A stretch of DNA of 64,000 nt, from positions 124,001 to 188,000 of the forward strand of contig NZ_JAFMST010000006.1 of NCBI RefSeq assembly GCF_017916275.1, read 5' to 3'. Position 1 is the stretch's first letter. The number at the start of each line of letters is the position of its first letter. This stretch comes from Rubellimicrobium arenae. Its GTDB lineage: Bacteria; Pseudomonadota; Alphaproteobacteria; Rhodobacterales; Rhodobacteraceae. A program made the translations under genes and the position numbers. Below the pieces are notes generated by a model. It was not told the DNA's origin, did no database searches, and saw nothing but the letters and a program-made list of their open reading frames with translations. Positions 1 to 8,733 of this stretch are shown one piece after another.

Positions 1-105
1 CGCTGGATCGTGCCGACCGAAACCCTTGAGGGCGCCCGCGCTGCCGTGCGACAGATCATCAAGGAAATCCGGGGCGGCCTTGCCCCCAGTCACGAAGGTT
101 CCTGA
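1..105 (+). CDS. coaE: Dephospho-CoA kinase, C-terminal end only (partial)
   Basis: Only the last 34 codons are present; the gene enters from the left edge of the window. The tail contains [18 protein letters not shown], which resembles the C-terminal helix of CoaE, the enzyme that phosphorylates dephospho-CoA in the last step of coenzyme A synthesis. The assignment rests mainly on this short tail and on gene order, because coaE directly upstream of dnaQ and secB is the usual Rhodobacterales arrangement. The stop codon TGA overlaps the ATG of dnaQ (TGATG), which implies translational coupling. No catalytic motif falls within the window, so the call is contextual. Confidence 0.6.
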   Translation, partial: RWIVPTETLEGARAAVRQIIKEIRGGLAPSHEGS

Positions 106-806
106 TGCGCGAGATCGTCCTCGACACCGAGACCACGGGCTTCGACCCCGAAACGGGGGACCGCATCGTCGAGATCGGGGCGGTGGAGCTGTTCAACCAC
201 CTGCCGACCGGTCAGCACTTCCACGAATACATCAATCCGGAACGTTCGATGCCGGCCGAAGCGTTCGCGGTTCACGGTCTCGGGGACGACTTCCTGCGGG
301 ACAAGCCGGTCTTCGCCCAGGTGGCGCAGAAGTTCGTCGACTTCATCGGCGACGCCAAGCTCGTCATCCACAACGCCGCCTTCGACATGAAATTCCTCAA
401 CCACGAGCTGGGGCGGCTCGGCTACACGGCCATGCCCATGGACCGGGCCATCGATACCGTGCTGATGGCGCGGCGAAAGTTTCCGGGCGCGCCGGCCTCG
501 CTCGATGCGCTCTGCCGCCGGTTCGGCATCGACAATTCGGCGCGAACCCTGCACGGCGCGCTTCTCGACAGCGAAATCCTGGCGGAAGTCTACCTGGAGC
601 TGATCGGTGGACGCCAACCCGACTTCGGACTCCAGGCCGAGCCTACGACTCCGGCCAAGGCGGAAGCCGTGGCCAAGGTGGACAGCGACTGGCGTCCCCG
701 GCCGCGCTCGACGCCTCTCCCGTCCCTCCTGACGGACGAAGAGGCTGCGGCGCACGCCAAGTTCGTTGCGGGCCTGGGGGATGCAGCGTTGTGGCTGCGC
801 TCCTGA
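105..806 (+). CDS. dnaQ: DNA polymerase III epsilon subunit (3'-5' proofreading exonuclease)
   Basis: A 233-aa protein of the DEDDh exonuclease superfamily, expected to proofread for the replicative polymerase by removing mismatched 3' nucleotides. Exo I is [15 protein letters not shown] near residues 4-18 with the metal-binding D and E. Exo II is the [15 protein letters not shown] stretch near residue 90. Exo III is [14 protein letters not shown] near residue 150, with the catalytic His and Asp. The length fits the epsilon subunit. The ATG overlaps the coaE stop codon, so the two genes form one transcription unit, and secB is convergent on the other strand. The low-complexity tail after about residue 190 is where the polymerase-binding segment normally lies. 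Confidence 0.95.
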   Translation: MREIVLDTETTGFDPETGDRIVEIGAVELFNHLPTGQHFHEYINPERSMPAEAFAVHGLGDDFLRDKPVFAQVAQKFVDFIGDAKLVIHNAAFDMKFLNHELGRLGYTAMPMDRAIDTVLMARRKFPGAPASLDALCRRFGIDNSARTLHGALLDSEILAEVYLELIGGRQPDFGLQAEPTTPAKAEAVAKVDSDWRPRPRSTPLPSLLTDEEAAAHAKFVAGLGDAALWLRS

Positions 807-843
807 AGGGCGGCCGCGCCTTGGACACGGCCGCCGGTCTTTG

Positions 844-1362
844 TCAGGCGTCCAGCTTGGGGGCGGCTGCCGGAGCCTGGGCGCGGCGCGCCAGCTCGTT
901 CCGGTAAAGGGCCATGAAGTCGATCATCTCGAGGTTCAGGGGCGGGAACCCTCCGTCGCGGGTCACGTCGCTCACGATCCGGCGCAGGAAGGGGAAGGTG
1001 ATGCGCGGGCACTCGATCAGGAGGTAGGGGTGCATCTGGTTCTCGGGCACGCCCTCGATCTGGAAGACGCCCACATACTCGATCTCGAGCACGAAGAGCA
1101 CTTCGCCCGAGCTCTTGGTCTTCGAGGTCGCCGTCAGCTTGGTCATGACCTCGTACTGGTTGTCGCCGCCGCGCTTGCGGCCGTCGAGGCTCACCTGGAC
1201 GGCGATCTCGGGCGCGACGTCGCTGGTCGTCACGCCCTTGCGGGCCAGGACGTTCTCGAAGGACAGGTCGCGGATGTACTGGGTCAGGATGCGCTGGCTG
1301 ATCCGAGGAGCAGCGGCCGGCGTGGGGGAGGCCCCTTGCGGGGTCTCGGGCGTGTCTTGCAT
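844..1362 (-). CDS. secB: Protein-export chaperone SecB
   Basis: A cytoplasmic chaperone that keeps preproteins unfolded and hands them to SecA. I place the start at the ATG giving MQDTPETPQG (172 aa) rather than at an ATG 17 codons upstream, because the upstream extension is not family-like. The SecB core is clear: RILTQYIRDLSFENV, then VLEIEYVGVFQIEGVPE, then the ECPRITFPFLRRIVSDVTRDGGFPPL segment read in pieces, then LEMIDFMALYRNELARR. The N- and C-terminal Ala/Pro-rich ends are typical of alphaproteobacterial SecB. It is convergent with dnaQ and in the same orientation as fxsA, from which it is separated by about 90 bp. Confidence 0.95.
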   Translation of the reverse strand: MQDTPETPQGASPTPAAAPRISQRILTQYIRDLSFENVLARKGVTTSDVAPEIAVQVSLDGRKRGGDNQYEVMTKLTATSKTKSSGEVLFVLEIEYVGVFQIEGVPENQMHPYLLIECPRITFPFLRRIVSDVTRDGGFPPLNLEMIDFMALYRNELARRAQAPAAAPKLDA

Positions 1363-1450
1363 GGGGGTCCTCCCGGGGGACGCAACTGTTGCTTTGGCGG
1401 TGTTCCCTATCATCCCCCGGAGCCCGTCTCAATGCCGGGCGGAGCGGACC

Positions 1451-1945
1451 CTAGTGGCGCGTCCAGCCCGAGGGCCGATGAGTCGGCTGCTTGGGCGGCG
1501 GAACGTCTTCCCAGTCGGCCTCCAGGATGGGCCCTTGCGATGTCCGCGGCCGCATCTCCTCCCGGCCATAGGTCCGGGTCTGCAGGTTGACCACGCGGGC
1601 GCCCTTCCGGGCCAGATGCCGCACGACGGCACGCTGCACAGGAGGCAGGAGCAGCAGGAGCGCTACGATGTCGCTGAGGAATCCCGGCATGACGAGCAGG
1701 AGCGCGGCCACGAGCCCGAAGCCCCCCCGCAGCAGAGCCGGACGGGGATCCTGCCCGACGCGCAACGTGCCCCGCATCTGCGCCAGCGCCTCACTGCCCT
1801 GCCGCTTGAGGATCGCCACGCCGAGCAGCGTCGCGAGCACGACAAGGGCGAGGGTGCCCAGGATGCCGATCGCTCGGCCAATGATGACGAAGCCCGCGAT
1901 TTCGGCCAGGACGAGGGCCGGGACGATCAGGCGTGCATTGAACAT
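1451..1945 (-). CDS. fxsA: FxsA family inner-membrane protein
   Basis: A small polytopic membrane protein of the FxsA family (UPF0716). In E. coli its overproduction blocks F exclusion of phage T7; its normal role is unknown. I chose the start at MFNARLIVPALVLAEIAGF, giving 164 aa, because a hydrophobic helix begins there. Further membrane segments are IGILGTLALVVLATLLGVAI and LVAALLLVMPGFLSDIVALL, the latter holding the family's PGFLSD signature. The C-terminus is charged and probably cytoplasmic. The gene is divergent from the Tim44-like gene, with about 130 bp between them that should hold both promoters. Confidence 0.88.
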   Translation of the reverse strand: MFNARLIVPALVLAEIAGFVIIGRAIGILGTLALVVLATLLGVAILKRQGSEALAQMRGTLRVGQDPRPALLRGGFGLVAALLLVMPGFLSDIVALLLLLPPVQRAVVRHLARKGARVVNLQTRTYGREEMRPRTSQGPILEADWEDVPPPKQPTHRPSGWTRH

Positions 1946-2079
1946 GAGAGCCTCCGAAGCGGGGATGCCCAGATCCTGTCGCGCGGCGGCGGCCGATGGA
2001 CTTGATCCTACCCCCGGCATACATAGGTGACCCTAGGCCGCTGCACCACCCGCGGCCTTCATCCGGCCGCGAGGATCAC

Positions 2080-2742
2080 ATGAATTCACCGATCATCCAG
2101 CTTCTGGTCCTGGCTGGCATCGCCATATTCCTCATCCTGAGGCTGAGAAGCGTGCTGGGGAGCCGTGAGGGTTTCGAAAAGCCCCCGGTCGCGATCCCCG
2201 AGGCCACCGGTCGCAGGACCCGGCCCGAGCTCGAGGTGATCGAAGGACGGCCCGACCGCGACATCACGGACCACGTGCCCGAGGATTCGGAGCCCGCCCG
2301 TGCCCTCGCCGCCATGAAGGGAGCCGATCCGTCCTTCAATGTGCGCGAGTTCCTCCAGGGCGCCCGGGCGGCCTACGAGATGATCCTCATGGCCTTCGAG
2401 CGGGGCGAACTCGCGCAGGTCAAGCCATTCCTGTCGCCCGACGTCTACAATGCCCTGGCCCAGGTCGTGGAGGAGCGGCATCGCAACGGCTACAAGGTCG
2501 AGGCGACCTTCGTCGGCGTCAGCGACCTTGCCCTGAGGGACGCCAGCTTCGACCGATCCACCCGTGAGGGCGAGATCTCCGTCCGCTTCGTGGGCGAGCT
2601 CACCTCGGTCGTACGTGACAGCACCGGCGCCATCGTCGAGGGCTCTCCGACCGAGATCCGGCGGCAGAAGGATGTCTGGAGCTTTGCCCGGGTCATGGGA
2701 TCGTCCGATCCGAACTGGATCCTGGTCGCCACCAGCGAATGA
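2080..2742 (+). CDS. Tim44/TimA-like domain lipid- or membrane-associated protein
   Basis: A 220-aa protein with one N-terminal membrane anchor (LVLAGIAIFLILRLRSVLG, residues 7-25), a charged linker, and a C-terminal Tim44-like domain beginning near FNVREFLQGARAAYEMILMAF. It belongs to the alphaproteobacterial group related to mitochondrial Tim44, thought to act at the inner membrane near the Sec translocase; that role is inferred from the family. The start at 2080 is preceded by a GAGGA ribosome site and is favoured over an in-frame ATG at 1996. The stop overlaps the mltA start in ATGA. Its divergent neighbour fxsA and convergent secB are the normal Rhodobacterales context. Confidence 0.85.
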   Translation: MNSPIIQLLVLAGIAIFLILRLRSVLGSREGFEKPPVAIPEATGRRTRPELEVIEGRPDRDITDHVPEDSEPARALAAMKGADPSFNVREFLQGARAAYEMILMAFERGELAQVKPFLSPDVYNALAQVVEERHRNGYKVEATFVGVSDLALRDASFDRSTREGEISVRFVGELTSVVRDSTGAIVEGSPTEIRRQKDVWSFARVMGSSDPNWILVATSE

Positions 2743-3773
2743 TGAGATCCGGCAGCGCGGTCAGCGGCCTGGCCGCCCCGCCGCTGCGGGGCCTTCAGCT
2801 GACTCCGGTCGGTTTTGCCGATCTGGACGGATGGGCCGACGACGATCACGCCGAGGCGTTGCGGGTCTTTCGCGCCACCTGCGGCGCCCTGAACGGTCCG
2901 GCCTGGGCGCGGCTGGCCAGGTTGTCCCAAGGTGTCGGGACCTCCGAGGCGCGCACCTTCTTCGAGCGCAACTTCCGTCCCGTTCTCATGCAGGACGGTG
3001 AGGATGGCCTGTTTACCGGATACTTCGAGCCCGAGATCGAGGGTGATCTCGCCCCGTCGGAACGCTGTCCGGTGCCGATCTACCGTCTCCCGCCGGACCG
3101 GCCCGCGTCAGGGCCTTGGTTCACGCGATCAGAGATCGAAGCGGGCGCGCTTGATGGTCGCGGCCTGGAAATCGCCTGGGCAAGGGATCCGATCGACCTC
3201 TTCTTTCTCCAGGTGCAGGGATCGGGCCGGCTTCGCTTGCCAGGGGGCAAAGTCATGCGGATCGGTTATGCCGGGTCCAATGGCCACCCCTACAGGTCCA
3301 TCGGGCGGGCGCTGCTCGACCGGGGTGCCTTGAGCCCGGAGCGGTCGACGGCCGAGGATGTCCGGACCTGGCTGCGCGCCCATCCCGAGGAAGGCGCCTC
3401 GGTGATGCGGATCAATGCGTCCTATGTCTTCTTTCGGGAGCTGGTGGACCTGTCCGCCGATGCGGGACCCCTGGGCACCCTGGGGCAGCCCGTCACGGCC
3501 GGGCGTACCCTTGCTGTCGATCCGGGCTGCGTGCCTCTGGGCGCGCCGGTCTGGATCGAGATGCAGGGTCCTGAACCGCTTCGCCGCCTGATGGTCGCTC
3601 AGGACACCGGAAGCGCGATCAAGGGCGCGCAGCGGGCCGACATCTTCTTCGGCACCGGCGTCGAGGCCGGTCGAAAGGCTGGCCGTGTCCGGAACGGCGG
3701 GCGCATGGTCGTCCTCTTGCCCGCTGACGGCGAGGGACCTGCGCCCGTTTCAGCGGCGGCCGATGCGTCGTGA
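2739..3773 (+). CDS. mltA: Membrane-bound lytic murein transglycosylase A
   Basis: A 344-aa peptidoglycan lytic enzyme that cleaves the MurNAc-GlcNAc bond and forms 1,6-anhydro-MurNAc ends. The MltA domain starts at DGLFTGYFEPEIEGD (about residue 88), includes FFLQVQGSGRLRLPGG, and ends in the 3D barrel (GCVPLGAPVWIE, then VAQDTGSAIKGAQRADIFFG) that carries the catalytic Asp. The chosen start gives a short N-terminus with no obvious lipobox, unlike E. coli MltA, so it may be soluble or periplasmic by another route; I cannot see a convincing signal peptide. It overlaps the Tim44-like gene (ATGA) upstream and the Smr gene (GTGA) downstream, forming a three-gene operon. Confidence 0.9.
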   Translation: MMRSGSAVSGLAAPPLRGLQLTPVGFADLDGWADDDHAEALRVFRATCGALNGPAWARLARLSQGVGTSEARTFFERNFRPVLMQDGEDGLFTGYFEPEIEGDLAPSERCPVPIYRLPPDRPASGPWFTRSEIEAGALDGRGLEIAWARDPIDLFFLQVQGSGRLRLPGGKVMRIGYAGSNGHPYRSIGRALLDRGALSPERSTAEDVRTWLRAHPEEGASVMRINASYVFFRELVDLSADAGPLGTLGQPVTAGRTLAVDPGCVPLGAPVWIEMQGPEPLRRLMVAQDTGSAIKGAQRADIFFGTGVEAGRKAGRVRNGGRMVVLLPADGEGPAPVSAAADAS

Positions 3774-4357
3774 CACGGCGGCTGTCGTCAGAAGAACGTG
3801 AGCTCTGGGACCGCGTCAGGGGCAGCGCGATCCCGCTTCATGCCGAGACCAAACCCATTCCGGCACCAGCCCCCAAGTCACCCGATCCCCTGCCGCGGCC
3901 GGCTTCGGCTGAACCATCCGCGACCTTGGCCCCGTTCCGCGTCGGACAGGTGGTGGACCATCGACGCTCGGACGACCTCCTGCCGGGCCTGGTGGAAAGC
4001 TTTGCGCGGATGCCGCTGCGGATGGACGCCGGTCAGTTCGGCCGGATGAAGCGTGGCAAACTCAGGCCCGAGGCGCGGATCGACCTCCACGGCATGACCC
4101 TGGCCGAGGCTCATCCCGCTTTGACGTCCTTTATCCTTGGATCGCGTGCCGCGGGGCGTCGCTTCGTGCTGGTCATCACCGGAAAGGGCCGAGTCTCCGA
4201 CGACCTTGCCCCGATGCCGGCCCGGGCGGGGCGGCTTCGGCATGACGTCCCGCGCTGGCTGATGCTGCCGCCATTGGCGGGAGCCGTGCTTCAGGTCGCC
4301 CCCGCGCACCAGCGGCATGGAGGGGAAGGAGCGCTCTACGTCTATCTTCGGGCGTGA
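3770..4357 (+). CDS. Smr domain protein (putative nuclease/DNA-binding)
   Basis: A 195-aa protein with a disordered Pro-rich first half and a C-terminal Smr domain. The motif RIDLHGMTLAEAHPALTSFI (about residues 103-122) and the following VLVITGKGR are the DLHG and TGKG signatures of the family, whose members bind nucleic acid and in some cases nick DNA or cleave stalled mRNA. The GTG start overlaps the mltA stop (GTGA), so it is translationally coupled. The substrate here is unknown. Position directly after mltA is conserved in Rhodobacterales. Confidence 0.85.
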   Translation: MTRRLSSEERELWDRVRGSAIPLHAETKPIPAPAPKSPDPLPRPASAEPSATLAPFRVGQVVDHRRSDDLLPGLVESFARMPLRMDAGQFGRMKRGKLRPEARIDLHGMTLAEAHPALTSFILGSRAAGRRFVLVITGKGRVSDDLAPMPARAGRLRHDVPRWLMLPPLAGAVLQVAPAHQRHGGEGALYVYLRA

Positions 4358-4402
4358 GATCGGGGAAACCGGGATCGGCCCGCTTGCGTTGCGTCCTCGC
4401 GC

Positions 4403-5383
4403 ATGTCGCGCCAAGCCCTGGACCCGAAGATGCCCGATCAGACTCCTGCCGCCGCCTTCGACCGTATCTGCGTGATCTGCAACGAAGGATCAGGCCGTAA
4501 CAGCCGGGAGGCCGATGCGATCAAGGCCGCCATGGACGTTCTGGGACCCCGAGCGGTGATCCGGCGGGTGAAGGGCGAAGACATCAAGGAGGTCGCCCGC
4601 CAGGCTGTCCGCGATGGTTTCGGCGCGGTGGTGGCCGCCGGTGGGGACGGGACGATCATGACGGTTGCGGGCGCCGTAGCGGGATCTGGCCGGCGCTTCG
4701 GCGTGCTGCCGCTCGGGACGTTCAACTACTTCGCGCGGGGGCTCGGGGTGCCCGAGGATCCTGCGGGCGCCGCGCAGGTCATCCTGGACGGGGCCACCCG
4801 CCGCATGTCGCTGGGGGAGGTCAACGGCCAGGTCTTCCTGAACAACATCAGCCTGGGCATCTATCCCGCGATCCTGAGGGCGCGGGAGGACGTCTACGCG
4901 CGGTGGGGGCGGCGGCGCATCGCCGCACACTGGTCGGCTGCCAAGACCTTCGCGCGGTTCCAGCGCCCGCTTTATCTCAACATTCAGGCGGACGATCAGG
5001 AGATGCGGGTGCGCACTCCGCTTCTGTTCGTGGCACGCTCGGTCTATCAGCTCGAAAGCTTCGGCCTGGCCGGAAGCGACTGCGTCGCCCAAGGCAAGTT
5101 CGCGATCTTCGTGGCCCCCGACACCGGCCGCGTGGGGATGTTCGAGAAGGCCTTCCGGCTCGTGCGGCGCAACATGCGCGAAGGGCGCGACTTCGACCTG
5201 ACCTGCGCGGAGCAGGTGACCATCGCCACCCGATCGCGCCATCTGACCGTGGCCTGCGACGGCGAGAAGTTCCGCATGCAGACCCCCCTGCGGCTCAGGA
5301 TCCGCCACGACGCCCTGGAGGTCTTTGCGCCCAACCAGGCCGACTCGGGATCGGTGCCGGAGTCGGCCGGGGCTGCGGCATGA
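4403..5383 (+). CDS. Diacylglycerol kinase catalytic-domain lipid kinase
   Basis: A 326-aa DAGK-cat family protein that probably phosphorylates a lipid such as diacylglycerol or a sphingoid-like substrate. The nucleotide-binding signature VVAAGGDGTIMTVAGAVAGS lies near residues 74-93, followed by GVLPLGTFNYFARGLGVPED, which matches the lipid kinase GTxNxFAR motif. The rest is the beta-sandwich lipid-binding domain. Its stop overlaps the ATG of the metallophosphoesterase gene (ATGA). This pairing of kinase with phosphoesterase suggests a shared lipid or phosphate-ester role, but the substrate cannot be read from the sequence. Confidence 0.87.
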   Translation: MSRQALDPKMPDQTPAAAFDRICVICNEGSGRNSREADAIKAAMDVLGPRAVIRRVKGEDIKEVARQAVRDGFGAVVAAGGDGTIMTVAGAVAGSGRRFGVLPLGTFNYFARGLGVPEDPAGAAQVILDGATRRMSLGEVNGQVFLNNISLGIYPAILRAREDVYARWGRRRIAAHWSAAKTFARFQRPLYLNIQADDQEMRVRTPLLFVARSVYQLESFGLAGSDCVAQGKFAIFVAPDTGRVGMFEKAFRLVRRNMREGRDFDLTCAEQVTIATRSRHLTVACDGEKFRMQTPLRLRIRHDALEVFAPNQADSGSVPESAGAAA

Positions 5384-6216
5384 GGCGCATCCTCCACATC
5401 TCGGACCTGCATTTCGGGCGCACGCGGCCCGACCTGCTCGATCCCCTCGTGGCTCTTGCGGCCGAGACGACGCCGGACCTTGTCGCGATCTCGGGGGACT
5501 TCACCCAGCGCGCCCGGCGAGGGCAGTTCGTGGAGGCGGCGGCCTTCCTGGACCGCCTGCGTTCGCCTTGGCTCGCTGTCCCGGGGAATCATGACGTTTC
5601 GCTGGACAACGTGATGATCCGGCTGCTCGATCCCTGGGGGCGGTACCGGAGCCTGATCCATCACGATCTCTCGCCCCGGCACGAGGACGAGGAGATCACG
5701 GTGATCGGCCTCAATACGGTCAACCGCTACGTGCATCAGGCCGGACGGATCGGCCGCTCTCAGCTCCGGAGCATCGCGACCGCCTTCCAGGAGAACCCGC
5801 AGAAGACCGTCGTCGTCGTGATGCACCATCCCCCCGAGCACCCTTTGGGCTCGGACAAACGGCTCATGCGACACTCGGCCCAGGGCGTGGAGGCCCTGCG
5901 GAAGGCCGGAGCCGACATCGTGCTGTCCGGGCACCTCCACAACGCCCATGTGGCCCCTCTGACGGCCGCACCAGGGGTGTTGCTGGTTCAGGCCGGGACG
6001 GGCCTGTCCACGCGCCTGCGGAACGAGCCCAACACCCTGAACCTCCTGACGATCGAGCCGGGACACGTCCGCATCGACCGCTACGCCGCCTTCGAGAAAC
6101 CCGTCTTCGAGATCATCGAAACCGCGTGGTTCGGGCGCGACCCGTCCGATCCCAACGCCCCCTGGGAGGCGGTGACAGGAACCGCGACCGCGCCCCGGAC
6201 GGCTCAGAGCACGTAA
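5380..6216 (+). CDS. Calcineurin-like metallophosphoesterase
   Basis: A 278-aa metal-dependent phosphoesterase. All motifs are present in order: [10 protein letters not shown] at the N-terminus, [10 protein letters not shown] near residue 38, [11 protein letters not shown] near residue 70, MHHPPEHP in the middle and [14 protein letters not shown] near residue 180. These residues bind the two metals. The start was set at the ATG overlapping the lipid kinase stop; a longer in-frame extension upstream overlaps the kinase gene and is rejected. It belongs to the group of small cytoplasmic enzymes similar to cAMP phosphodiesterase CpdA, but the substrate is unproven. It is convergent with hslU, overlapping it by 13 bp at the 3' ends. 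Confidence 0.88.
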   Translation: MRRILHISDLHFGRTRPDLLDPLVALAAETTPDLVAISGDFTQRARRGQFVEAAAFLDRLRSPWLAVPGNHDVSLDNVMIRLLDPWGRYRSLIHHDLSPRHEDEEITVIGLNTVNRYVHQAGRIGRSQLRSIATAFQENPQKTVVVVMHHPPEHPLGSDKRLMRHSAQGVEALRKAGADIVLSGHLHNAHVAPLTAAPGVLLVQAGTGLSTRLRNEPNTLNLLTIEPGHVRIDRYAAFEKPVFEIIETAWFGRDPSDPNAPWEAVTGTATAPRTAQST

Positions 6217-7511
6217 CGGCCCAGATCGGCACGGGCCATCAGCGCGCCCAGGTGCTTCTCCACGAAGCCGGCGTCCACCGTGACCTTCTCGCCGCCGCGG
6301 TCGGGCGCGACGAAGCTCAGGTCCTCGAAGACACGTTCCATGACCGTGTAAAGCCGGCGGGCCCCGATGTTCTCCACGGTCCGGTTCACCTCGGCGGCGA
6401 TGCGCGCCAGGGCGGCGATGCCATCCTCGGTGAAGGTCACGTCGACGCCTTCGGTGCCCATCAGCCCTGCATACTGCCGCGTGAGGGCGTTCTCCGTTTC
6501 GGTCAGGATCCGGACGAAGTCCTTCTCCGTGAGCGGCTGAAGCTCCACCCGGATCGGGAGGCGCCCCTGAAGTTCCGGCAGCAGGTCCGAAGGCTTGGCG
6601 ATGTGGAAGGCGCCCGAGGCGATGAACAGGATATGGTCGGTCTTCACCGGCCCGTGCTTCGTGGACACCGTCGTGCCCTCGATGAGAGGCAGCAGGTCGC
6701 GCTGGACGCCTTCGCGGCTCACGTCGGCGCCGCGCGTTTCGGCCCGGGCGCAGACCTTGTCGATCTCGTCCAGGAACACGATCCCGTTCTCCTCCACGGC
6801 CTGCAAGGCGGACCGGGTCACCGTTTCGTCGTCGAGAAGCTTGTCGGCCTCCTCGTTCAGGAGGATGTCATAGCTTTCGGCCACGGTCATGCGCTTGCGG
6901 ACGGTGCGACGGAAGGCCTTGCCGAAGAGATCGCCCAGCGAGGCCATGGCCATGCCCTGTCCGCCGGGCAGGTCGAGCCCGGGGGGAAGGCCCATGGGGC
7001 TCGAGGTGTCGTTCAGCTCCAGTTCGATCACCGTGTCATCGAGCTCCCCGGTCTTGAGCTTGCGCCGGAACGCGTCGCGGGTGCCGGAGCGGGCATCCTC
7101 TCCTGCAATGGCCGTGATGACCCGATCCTCGGCCGCCTGCAGGGCCCGGGCCCGGACATCCTCGCGCATCTGCTCGCGCGTCTGGACGATGGCTGCGTCC
7201 ACCAGATCGCGGATGATCTGCTCCACGTCCCGGCCCACGTAGCCCACCTCGGTGAACTTCGTCGCCTCGACCTTCAGGAAAGGTGCCCGGGCCAGACGGG
7301 CCAGGCGGCGGCTGATCTCGGTCTTGCCGACCCCGGTGGGCCCGATCATCAGGATATTCTTGGGGGTGACTTCCTGGGCCAGGTCGGATGGGAGCTGCTT
7401 GCGGCGCCAGCGGTTGCGCAGCGCCACGGCGACGGCCCGTTTTGCAGCGTCCTGGCCGATGATGAAGCGGTCCAGCTCGGATACGATCTCGCGGGGGGTC
7501 AGGTCAGTCAT
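6204..7511 (-). CDS. hslU: HslU, ATPase subunit of the HslVU protease
   Basis: The 435-aa AAA+ unfoldase that forms a hexamer on the HslV peptidase and feeds it substrates. It starts [19 protein letters not shown]. The Walker A is [17 protein letters not shown] (about residues 56-72), the I-domain spans roughly residues 110-240, the Walker B is [14 protein letters not shown], and the C-terminal tail ends in LGRYVL, close to the usual HslU tail that docks into HslV. It lies downstream of hslV, separated by about 260 bp of very G+C-rich DNA that shows no gene. In many bacteria hslVU is under heat-shock control, but I did not identify a sigma-32 promoter here. Confidence 0.97.
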   Translation of the reverse strand: MTDLTPREIVSELDRFIIGQDAAKRAVAVALRNRWRRKQLPSDLAQEVTPKNILMIGPTGVGKTEISRRLARLARAPFLKVEATKFTEVGYVGRDVEQIIRDLVDAAIVQTREQMREDVRARALQAAEDRVITAIAGEDARSGTRDAFRRKLKTGELDDTVIELELNDTSSPMGLPPGLDLPGGQGMAMASLGDLFGKAFRRTVRKRMTVAESYDILLNEEADKLLDDETVTRSALQAVEENGIVFLDEIDKVCARAETRGADVSREGVQRDLLPLIEGTTVSTKHGPVKTDHILFIASGAFHIAKPSDLLPELQGRLPIRVELQPLTEKDFVRILTETENALTRQYAGLMGTEGVDVTFTEDGIAALARIAAEVNRTVENIGARRLYTVMERVFEDLSFVAPDRGGEKVTVDAGFVEKHLGALMARADLGRYVL

Positions 7512-7770
7512 GGTCGCTTTCGGATGAAGGTGGTCAGGCTCCAGATGGGGCCGGCGGGCTGGGTGCTCAAGGCGCAGTCAGGCCACGGACGCCCGGAGCG
7601 GGCAAGCGGAGCGAGCCGAGGCCCCACGGACCCGCCCCGGCCCGCCCCGGCCCGGATGCATCCGGCCTCGCGATCGGAGGCCCCCGCGCCGGCTCGGGGC
7701 CTGCTGCAACGTGGCGCAAAGGGACGGACAGCCGAATCCGGGTGTCGGCGCCCGCCCTTGCCCTGGCCCG
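7512..7770. other. Non-coding gap between hslV and hslU
   Basis: These 259 bp are very G+C-rich and contain short tandem CCCGGCCCGCC-type runs around 7630-7660. I see no gene with coding character. hslV and hslU are normally adjacent, so an own promoter for hslU may lie here, but I could not point to one. Confidence 0.5.
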
Positions 7771-8328
7771 TCACGACGGCAGGGCTTCGACCGTCAGGTT
7801 GCCGTTCGTGTAGACGCAGATCTCGGCCGCGATGGACATCGCCTTGCGGGCGATCGTCTCGGCGTCCAGATCCGTGTCCATGAGCGCGCGGGCCGCCGCG
7901 AGCGCATAGTTTCCGCCCGATCCGATGGCCGCGACGTCGTTCTCCGGCTCGAGCACGTCGCCTGCCCCGGTCACCACAAGGAGCGTGGCCCCATCGGTGA
8001 CGATCAGCATGGCTTCCAGCTTCTGGAGATATTTGTCGGTGCGCCAGTCCTTGGCCAGCTCCACCGCCGCGCGGGCAAGCTGGCCGGGCGAGGACTCGAG
8101 CTTGGACTCGAGGCGTTCGAGCAGGGTGAAGGCGTCGGCGGTGCTCCCGGCGAATCCCGCGACCACGCTGTGCCCCCCGGGCGAGAGACGGCGCACCTTG
8201 CGCGCCGTCCCCTTGATGACGGTCTGGCCCAGAGAGACCTGGCCGTCGCCCGCCACCACGACCCGTCCCTCCTTGCGGACCGCAAGGATCGTCGTGCCGT
8301 GCCAGCCGGGAAAATCGCCGTCAGCCAT
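7771..8328 (-). CDS. hslV: HslV, proteolytic subunit of the HslVU protease
   Basis: The 185-aa threonine peptidase subunit. It starts [21 protein letters not shown]; the propeptide is removed before the first Thr of the HGTT motif, which becomes the N-terminal nucleophile. [20 protein letters not shown] and [17 protein letters not shown] are further family signatures, and [16 protein letters not shown] is the usual C-terminal end. The ATG overlaps the trxA stop codon (TGATG), so trxA and hslV are translationally coupled. A longer upstream reading in this frame overlaps trxA and is not used. Confidence 0.96.
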   Translation of the reverse strand: MADGDFPGWHGTTILAVRKEGRVVVAGDGQVSLGQTVIKGTARKVRRLSPGGHSVVAGFAGSTADAFTLLERLESKLESSPGQLARAAVELAKDWRTDKYLQKLEAMLIVTDGATLLVVTGAGDVLEPENDVAAIGSGGNYALAAARALMDTDLDAETIARKAMSIAAEICVYTNGNLTVEALPS

Positions 8329-8648
8329 CAGATGGCCGAGTCGATCCAGGCCTGGAGCGCGGCCTTGGGCGCGGCCCCGGCCCGGTTCGAAACGGGCTTG
8401 CCGTCCTTGAACAGGAACAGGGCGGGGATGCCGCGCACGCCGAGCTGGGCGGCCGCGTTCGGGTTTTCGTCCACGTTGACCTTCGCGATCTTCACGCGGT
8501 CGCCGTACTGGGTGGACAGTTCCTCGAGGGCCGGGCCGATCATCCGGCAAGGACCGCACCATTCGGCCCAGAAGTCGACGACCACGGGAACGGAGGAATT
8601 GCGGACCTCGGCGTCGAAGGTCGCGTCCGTAACGGGAACGGTGGCCAT
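8328..8648 (-). CDS. trxA: Thioredoxin
   Basis: A 106-aa cytoplasmic thioredoxin that reduces protein disulfides. The active site is [14 protein letters not shown], with both cysteines, followed by [25 protein letters not shown], which holds the conserved cis-proline. I start at [11 protein letters not shown]; ten further residues encoded upstream are not family-like. It follows addA by about 85 bp and overlaps hslV. In Rhodobacterales trxA regularly sits at the end of the addAB operon. Confidence 0.96.
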   Translation of the reverse strand: MATVPVTDATFDAEVRNSSVPVVVDFWAEWCGPCRMIGPALEELSTQYGDRVKIAKVNVDENPNAAAQLGVRGIPALFLFKDGKPVSNRAGAAPKAALQAWIDSAI

Positions 8649-8733
8649 GATGGCACTCCTGCAAGAGCGTCGCGGCACAAGGGACGCAACGCGTGGGGTC
8701 GGACGGCGAAGGTATGGAGCGCTTCCGTAGGCG

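Noticed and set aside
5047-6066. Long minus-strand open frame opposite the metallophosphoesterase
   Set aside because: It mirrors a well-supported gene and its translation is a shadow of high-GC codon bias without family motifs.
6126-7883. 585-codon plus-strand frame opposite hslU
   Set aside because: Antisense to unmistakable HslU; no domain features.
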